DNA of 15,889 nucleotides from Baffinella frigidus (lineage: Eukaryota > Cryptophyceae > Cryptomonadales > Baffinellaceae), in the NCBI GenBank assembly GCA_026770585.1, contig MU646442.1, forward strand, positions 457,208 through 473,096, in the 5' to 3' direction. Under the pieces are notes generated by a model, which did not search any database, was not told the origin of the DNA, and worked only from the letters and a program-made list of their open reading frames with translations. This document shows positions 1-7,430 of the stretch, piece by piece; position 1 is the first letter of the stretch, and each line of letters begins with the position of its first letter. Made by a program: the position numbers and the translations under genes.

Positions 1-36
<36 letters not shown>
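1..36. repeat. (GA)n microsatellite
   Basis: Pure GA dinucleotide run at the window edge. It passes at once into a short TTTAGGG-like stretch (37-60), the commonest filler of this window. Confidence 0.95.
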
Positions 37-39
<3 letters not shown>

Positions 40-102
40 GTTTAGGGTTGGGGGCTGGGGGCGTGCCTGTTAGGGTGTGGCCGTGGCGAGACGACGGGAG
101 GT

Positions 103-583
103 CACCCTCGAAGGACGATTGGAACACGACAGACCTGCGGTCGGGCATTCCAGGGTTAATTTTCATAGGGTCTTTGGAGAAACCAGAGCCCTTCCACACG
201 AGGCTATCCATGCAAACAGATTCATAAGTTAAGTATTGGATTGTTGCCCAGGAAACACGCCAAAAGCCAGCATTTGATCACGTTTCCGTACGGACATCCG
301 CACGGAAACGTGATCATTTCCCCACAATTTTTAAAATATTCTTTTATTCTGTTCGCATGGATAGCCTCGTGTGGTTCTCTGTCAAAAGCCGGCGACCCCG
401 ACCGCCGCGCCCACCCTCGAAGACCGATTGGAACACTACAGACCTGCGTTACGCGCCCTGCGTTAGCTGAGACCTTGTTTGATACCTACACAGCCGCCAT
501 GCCCCCCCGCCACACCAACACTCTACTCTTTTTCTCTCCTTCCCGTGAATCAGAAGCACGATTGGAACACCACTGACCTGCCA
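103..583. repeat. Three dispersed copies of a ~37-bp direct repeat
   Basis: The block CACCCTCGAAGGACGATTGG...ACAGACCTGCG occurs at 103-139 and 412-448 with about four differences. A shorter version (CGATTGGAACACCACTGACC) lies near 555-583. The first two copies flank the 194-374 foldback element, so they could be remnants of an older duplicated unit. No coding signal is visible. Confidence 0.7.
194..374. mobile_element. Foldback/MITE-like element, 181 bp
   Basis: Terminal inverted repeats of 26 bp (194-219 and 349-374, beginning CCACACGAGGCTATCC) differ at one position. A second, internal perfect 15-bp inverted pair (275-289 and 302-316, TGATCACGTTTCCGT) makes a central hairpin. No transposase is present, so it is non-autonomous. 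The CCACACGAG start is shared with the 191-193 bp family at 955-1147 and 15326-15516. I could not settle a target-site duplication. Confidence 0.75.
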
Positions 584-618
584 CACAAGGCCACCACAGC
601 AGCCTTTTCAATTGTCGA

Positions 619-705
619 GTGTAGGTGTTTTATATGGTGTTGGTCCTGTGGCTACACGGAAAGCGTGTAGCCACGAGAACAACTATGCGAAAATCACTAC
701 ACACC
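619..705. mobile_element. Small foldback element, diverged 'ACTACAC' family member
   Basis: A perfect 10-bp stem (648-657 with 665-674, GTGGCTACAC) sits inside longer imperfect arms reaching about 619 and 705. The right arm contains GCGAAAATCACTACACA, close to the terminal repeat CGAAAATTACTACACA of the elements at 1620, 3363 and 11430. It lacks the central TTACTAGTAA of those copies, so membership is tentative. Confidence 0.55.
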
Positions 706-954
706 GATCACTCGCACAGCTCTTCGGGTTGTAAGTTGAGGAATGGAACGGCCTGGTGTGGTGCGCCACGCCCGTGGTAAGCTTAGAACCCCCTCTAAGC
801 TTAGAAACCCTCTCGCCTTCATCGCTGTGAGGGTGGTTGACGTGACTCAGAATCCGTCGAAAGTTGACCGGGCCGGAAACCGCTTGCAGAATGCCGCCTT
901 TTGTGTTGGGCTGCGACAAAACGCGCCGCCCGGACAAAAACGTGTAGCGCCATA
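706..954. other. No gene seen
   Basis: Nothing convincing on either strand. A small inverted repeat TAAGCTTAG/CTAAGCTTA lies at 778-786 and 795-803. Short open frames here show no recognisable motif. Confidence 0.5.
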
Positions 955-1147
955 CCACACGATAATGCTAGGGGGGCCTATTGAAATCCGATGTGCTTTT
1001 AAGAGCGAGCATTTCTGTGGTAACTTCCGTTGATTGGTCACGTAACTCTGCGAAATTAGCACACAGTCACGAGGTTGGAACACCCTATCCTGGTACAAAT
1101 GTTTACAACCCCACATGTAAATAGGTTCTTCTAACATTCTCGTGTGG
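955..1147 (-). mobile_element. 191-193 bp foldback (MITE-like) family, copy 1
   Basis: The ends are inverted (CCACACGATAATGCT at 955; AACATTCTCGTGTGG ending 1147). The reverse complement aligns over its whole length with 15326-15516, for example the shared stretch CTATTTACATGTGGGGTTGT and later AGTTACGTGACC. Both copies also share an open stretch beginning MLEEP(I/V)YMWGCK. There is no transposase. Confidence 0.75.
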
Positions 1148-1350
1148 CCTAAAACGCTACGAAGCTTGCGTCGGAAAACTGTGTTTGAGTGACACGTCGA
1201 CGGAGCCTGGGAGACAGGAGCAAGAGCGAGGTGGTTGGATAGGGGATATCCACAGTAACTTCTTAAGTTAACAGAGGTTCCACTTTTGCTTTGAGACGTT
1301 CCACTCTCGACTTTTGTCTCGGTGGGCAGCGCTCTATCTCCGGCGATTGG
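1148..1350. other. No gene seen
   Basis: Mixed-composition sequence without a recognisable exon. If gene A continues to the left, further Kelch exons would have to lie here or beyond the window; I could not find one. Confidence 0.4.
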
Positions 1351-1358
1351 TGCCGAGA

Positions 1359-1434
1359 TGGCACAGTGGTAAGAACGTCAGGTTATGAGCCGGGGGGGCA
1401 GGATCCCCGGATTTCCGGGGATCATTTCAAGCCC
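1359..1434 (+). repeat. tRNA-like (SINE-head-like) sequence
   Basis: A good Pol III box A (TGGCACAGTGG, 1359-1369) is followed by a possible anticodon loop TTATGAG with a four-pair stem, then a perfect 10-bp hairpin (1402-1411 with 1414-1423, loop TT) where a variable arm would be, then a weak box B (ATTTCAAGCCC, 1424-1434). The D arm and acceptor stem do not close, so it is not an intact tRNA. A tRNA-derived SINE head or a decayed tRNA is the best reading. Confidence 0.4.
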
Positions 1435-1527
1435 CTTACCCTGATTTGAACAATTTGTACCAGACTGGTTTAGATGGACCGTTTCCCGAAGGCACCGGTG
1501 GCTGGTAAGTGGAGGGGGGCGGGACCA

Positions 1528-1610
1528 TTGGAAGGTGTTGACGTCAAGGGAGTAGCATTCCTTGTTCATCCCGAGCTTTCCAATACCCCCAAATACGATC
1601 ACGCGCGTGC
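1528..1610 (-). CDS. Gene A exon 12: Kelch blade strand pair
   Basis: After the acceptor GCTCGGCAG (1611-1619 on the plus strand) the exon starts with two bases that complete the Gly left open by exon 11. It then reads TRVIVFGGIGKLGMNKECYS and LDVNTFQW, the GG doublet and trailing W of a Kelch repeat. The 3' end is unclear: a C-run near 1516-1522 is followed by a possible acceptor (CTTACCAG) and a frame reading ATGAFGKRSI, which would suit the next blade but needs either a tiny intron or a frameshift. Confidence 0.65.
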
Positions 1611-4600
1611 CTGCCGAGCGCAACGAAAATTACTACACAATTCGTTGTTACTAGTAATATTAAAGCATTTGTGTAGTAATTTTCGTTGCCAGATTCTGAA
1701 AGAAGAGTAGGTTTCCCCGGGTGATAGACTCAGGGTTGGTTGGTTGGTTGGTTGGCTCAACGGATTTTCATTCATCACATCCACCGGCAGAGGCGACACG
1801 CGAGAGCAGAAAGATGCTCTAGAGAGTCACCTACCCAGAGTCATATATCACCGAGTATACAACAGTATACGAAGATTAGATGAGAGTCGAAGGAGTAGCA
1901 TTCCTTGTTCATCCCGAGCTTTCCGATACCCCCAAATACGATCACGCGCGTGCCTGCTGGGCGGAACCACTCTCAGTACAGATTCTTTACACACCCTGGA
2001 GGCAAGCCATGGGGCAAATCTGAAGGTAATCACCCACAGATACCACCTGATTCTGGCGACATTTGTATGGAATTTGACTGAAGAAACAATCGATTTGCCC
2101 AACAGCGCCTCCTGGGTGGTGCCAGTACATACCCTACACCAGGTTTGTATGGTTTGCCTGCGCTAAAGGTATTCTATGGTGTGCCCAGTTTCACTCAAGC
2201 AGAGCTAGCGTTACCTTGCGAGAGGATGGCGGCGTGGAAGGCCCGGTCGAAGGGGGCGTCTGTCAACCCGAGTCAGGCATACAGGGGTACCTCGCTCATA
2301 AGAAACTGCCCCTCCCTAGGACCCTTTAGTAGGCCTACAGTCAACCTGTCAACCCCCGGCATAGCTGGATTCTTCTTCTTCTTCTTCTTCTTCTTCTTCT
2401 TCTTCTTCTTCTTCTTCTTCTTCTTCTTTATTAACCTCTTAAAGTACCTGTGAACAGATCCTAGAGCCTTCTGGAAAGTGAACAACTCACTAACTACGCA
2501 CATGATTCTGGGTGCCAGATTCAAACGTTTCACAGCTGAGCGCTCTCGCTCGTACCTTGCGAGAGGATGGCGGAGTGGAAGGCTCTGCCGAAGGGGACCG
2601 ACCCGGTCGCGTCCTCCTTCTCCCAGTGGAGAGGCTGGAACCGCAACTTGACCCCCAACCCTAATCCAGAGGACCCTACGGTATTGTCTCCGGTAGTTCG
2701 CTGTGTGGGATACCCTACGGCATTGTCTCCGGTTTTCCCTTGTGGGGTACCTTGGGAGAGGATGGCGGAGTGAAATGCTCTGCCGAAGGGGACAGATCCG
2801 GTCGCGTCCACCTTCTCCCAGTGGAGCGGCTGGAACCGCAGTTTGAACACCTGCTCAAAGAATCGCGTGTTGGGGTTGAGGATGCTAGGGTGTAGGGTTT
2901 GATGAGTCGAGAAAGGTCACGAGGCGCTCGCGTCCACCTTCTCCCAGTGGAGAGGCTGGAACCGCAGCTTGAAAACCTGTTTAGGGTTCAGGGTTTAGGG
3001 TTAAGGATTTAGGGTTGAGGGTTGAGGTTTTAGGGTTTAGAGTTGAGGGTTACAGGAGATTTTCGGGCATCCCCGGAATGGTTCTCGCTCGCGGGTTTTG
3101 TTTCTGATCTGGTGGGAGTACACGGGCTAGCCGTTAGCGCTGAGAGATGCCCTCCCTAATTTCGGAACACGACAGAATCTATCCCGCTTCTTGAGGCTTC
3201 ACACGCCAAAATATGGGCAGATACGCTATTTTAGGCATAAAAAGAAGCCTTAAAACAGCACACATCAGGACAGATTCTGGTAGGTTCTGAGATGGAAATA
3301 GACTGGGACAGAGCTAGTGGTTCGGGACCTGGTTCGAGTAGACGGGCTTGCCATTCGAACTACGAAAATTACTACACGGATGCTGTACTATTACTAGTAA
3401 GACCCAATTGTGTAGTAAATTTCGCTGGGTCTTACTAGTAATAGTATGTTGGGTCTTACTAGTAATAGAAAGTAATATATTCCTTCGTTTCTGCAGTTGA
3501 GAGCTGGGCTTCGGGTTTAGGGTTCAGGGTTTAGGGTTTAAGGCCCCGGAATGGTTCGCGCGGGGGGTATTTATAGACCTGGTTCGAGTAGACGGGCTTG
3601 CCGTTCGCGCTGAGAGATGCTCCTCCGAATAGAAGCGCCTGTCAAGGGGGGGTTAGGGTTTAGGGTTTAGGATTTAGGGTGTAGGGTTTAGGGTTTAGGG
3701 TTTAGGGTTTATGGTTTCGGGTTTAGGGTTCAGGGTTTATGATTTTGGGTTTTGGGTTTTGGATTTCGAGTTTAGGGTTTAGGTTTATGGTTTAGGGTTT
3801 AGGGCTTAGAGTCCCGTTGGGTTTTGGGTTTTCAGTTTTCAGTTTTAGGTTTTGGGTTTTGGGTGTAGGGACCTCGTACGACGAGAGCTGCGTGAGGGTC
3901 GCGCCTCTTCTTGCGGTCGGCGCTATCTCAACAGGCGCGTTCACTGCTGCATCCGTGCCCCTCTGCACGTGAAGCATAACACAGGTCATGTTATGGATTG
4001 CACAGGTTATGGATTGCGTTGCCTGAGTGCGAACAGGTTATCGGCCCCAATGGCTCCAATGACCCCAATGGCTCCAATGGCTCCAATGGCGTTGCAAAGT
4101 GCGATCTCAACGGGCGCGTTCACTGCCACATCCCCGTCCCTCTGCACCTGACCACAGACGAACAGTAGAGTTGGGACCATCTGCTTTGTAACCAAAGAGA
4201 ATACGCAGCTTGTAACCTTGGACACGTTATGGATTGCTCAGGTTATGGATTGCCTAGTGCGAACAGGTTATTCGCAGCAGAGCGCCCTCTGGGTCAAAGG
4301 AAGCTCTCTTCGCGCGGTCGGCGTGGGTGCTTCGTGCTCCCCTCCAGGAACAACGCTTTCGAATCAACGCTTGGGGTCTGGTTGGGAGGGTGCATAGGGG
4401 TTGGGTTCAGGTTTCGGGTGCATACCCTGGCGGACGGCTTGACAGTGGGCTGCGCGAGCGCTTGCTTCCACCCGTTGCGCACCCTGGTGTGGGGTGTGGG
4501 GTTTGGGGTTTGGGCCATGGGGTTTGGGGTTTAGGGTTTAGAGTTTCTAGGTTTCTGGGTTGAGGTTTGCGGGGTTTCGGGGTTTCGGGGTTTCGGGGTT

Positions 4601-5467
4601 GATGGTTGATGGTTGATGGTTGATGGTTTATGGTTTATGGTTTATGGTTTCGGATTTCGGGTTTGGGGGTTCACAAGGGCTTCATGTTGGTGGTCGCCAT
4701 TTCAGCAGCCGCCTGCATCGCCTGCGACTCGTTCGTCCCTGGCTTCGGGTTTATCGTTCAGGGTTCAACTCCAACCCCTTTCTAACCCCTAACGGACCCG
4801 CCGGAGGGAGGACATCGCTGGGCCTCGTTCGTCCATGGCGCATGGTTCACGGTTTAGGGTTTAACTCTGATTTAGGGTTTAATTCTAACCCACGAAGCCA
4901 TGCCGACATGGCCCTCGCCTCGTTCGTACCTGGCTGAGGGTTTACGGTTCAGCGATTAAAACTCTAACACCTCTCAAACCCCTACATTCTAACCCCTACC
5001 GGACCCTCCGGAGGGAGGGACCACTCGAAATCGCCTGGGCCTCGTTCGTACCTGTCTTACGGTTTACGGTTCAGGGCTGCACCAACCCTCACACCAAATC
5101 CCCTTGGGAGGCCGTGGGAATCCGACGGCCTTCAAGGGGAGTTTTGGAGCCATTTCCCCCGATTTGCCCTGACTGTGAGGGTTGGTGGCTTAACTCTAAC
5201 CCCAAAAGCCAGGCCTGCATCGCCTGCATCAACCATATAAAATTTATCAATATTTCCACGCCTCGTTCGTCTCTGGAATGTAGGGGTTAGAGAGGGGTTA
5301 CGCCAGGTACGAACGGGTTTGTCGTTCAGGGTTGGCGGGTCCACGCGTACCTACCACGCGTGTCTGCAACCCTAAACCCTGAACCCTAAACTCTAGATGA
5401 GGAGCTCCTCGCACGATAAACACACGACCCCCGTCGGTACACTCGCAGTTAGAACGCGCAACACGGC

Positions 5468-5503
<36 letters not shown>

Positions 5504-7372
5504 TGTGAGAGAGTGAGAGTCATAGACAGAGCGAGCGAGCGAGAGAGAGAGAGAAAGAAAGAGAGAGCGAGAGAGAGAGAGGGGGGGGGGGAGAGAGAGA
5601 AAGAAATAAGGGCGTTGATCAAAGCCCGGGTTTGGTGTTTAGGGTGTGGGGTTTAGGGTTTAGGGTTTAGGGTCTAGGGTCTAGGGTCCAGGGTTTCAGG
5701 TCCAGGGTGTAGGGCTTAGGCGCACACCGTTCTCAAGGGCCGTAATGGTGTCCTTCATCCTATCCGCTTGCTCCACCGCATCCGAGATCCCGATATAATG
5801 GATCTCGATACTAGTACTAAGTTAACACGCTGAGAGCGCGGTACAAACCTGTCAACTTTGGAGCGGAAAAGAGCCCGGGATAACCGTTCTTGAGGGCCGT
5901 AATGGTGTCCTTCATCCGATGCGCCTGCTCCACCGCACCGAGCTCCGGAGAGAGTGGATCTAGGTACGATTCTCAAGTTGATATGCTGGGTTTCCGGCAC
6001 AAATTCGTCAACTTTGGAGCGGGAAAGACCGTTCTTAAGGGCCGTGATGGTGTCCTTCATCCTATCTGCCTGCTCGAGAATGGACCTCGATACTATTCTT
6101 AAGTTGATATGCTGGGTTTCCGGTACAAATTCGTCAACTTTGGAGCGGGAAAGACCGTTCTTGAGGGCCGTGATGGTGTCCTTCATCCTATCTGCCTGCT
6201 CGAGAATGGACCTCGATACTGTTCTTAAGTTAACATGTTGGGAGTGCAGTACAAATCCGTCAACTTTGGAGCAGTAAAGACCGTTCTTGAGGGCCGTGAT
6301 GGTGTCCTTCATCCGATCCGCTTGCTCTGCCGCATCCGATATCCCGAGAGAGTGGATCTTGATCCGCAACCGCCGCGCCCGCTTCGAGACAAACCATGCA
6401 TCATCCTGTTCCCAAGGGAGCGTGTCAGGACCCGGTTAAGGCCCGCCTCGGGACAGATGGACCCGTCCGCTTTGACACAAACCACGCGTCATCCTGGTCC
6501 CAAAGGAGCGTGTCAGAGTGTCAGGGATAGGCTCGCCGAGGGACGGATGGGCCCGCCGAGGGATATATCGAGAAGCCCGCCTCGGGACAGAGCGCGCGGA
6601 CCGAGATTCCGAGAGAGTGGATTTTGATGCGTAGCCATGTCTCGCCCGCTTTGAAACGAACCACGCGGCATCCTGTTCCAAAGGGAGCGTGTCATGTGTT
6701 GGTAAGCTCATACACCCTTAACAAATACATGATATGGAGTGTCAGGGATAGGCCCGCCGAGGGACGGGTGGGCCCGCCTCGGGATAGATCCCGCTTCGAG
6801 ACAAACCACGCGTCATCCTGTCCCGAAGGGAGGCGTGCCAGAACCCGGTTTAGGCCCACCGAATAGGCCCGCCTCGGGACGGATAGGCCCGCCTCGGGAC
6901 GGATGGAACCGCCCGCTTGGAGACAAACCACCCTTGCGTTGGCTTGCGTTTAGCGTACCGATCCTGGCCACGAGCGTAAGACCAACGTTTGAGAAAGGCC
7001 TCGAGTGGTGACTTGGTAGTGGATGATCTGCTCTAAATCACTTTTATGGAGAACCCGGTTTTACTCAGGCAGCGCTAGAGGGTCCTGGATCTGACACGGT
7101 CAAGGTTGATTGTTGAACGGGTCCTTCTCTCTGTCTCTCTCTCTCTCTCCCTCCCTCTTTCTCTCTCTCTTTCTCTTTGTCTCTCTGTCTCTCTGTCTGT
7201 CTTTTCTCTCTGTCTCTCTGTCTTTGTCTCTCTGTCTCTCTGTCTCTCTGTCTCTGTCTTTGCTGTGCTGGTACTAATAAAAGTCTCTGGATCTGACACG
7301 GTCAAGGTACGGCTGATTGTTGAACGGGTCCTTCTCTCTCTCTGTCTCTGTCTTTCTGTCGCTCGCTCTCTT

Positions 7373-7430
<58 letters not shown>

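Noticed and set aside
1351-1440. A functional tRNA gene
   Set aside because: Acceptor and D stems do not pair, and box B is weak and too far from box A.
2751-2850. PLHWEKV as the start of a formin FH2 domain
   Set aside because: The match is limited to a few residues, while the following GSVPFGRAFHSA and the neighbouring exons with GG doublets fit Kelch repeats in order.
5728-6405. CRISPR-like array (regular repeats)
   Set aside because: The units are 126-157 bp, the repeated part codes for protein with splice sites, and the setting is eukaryotic.
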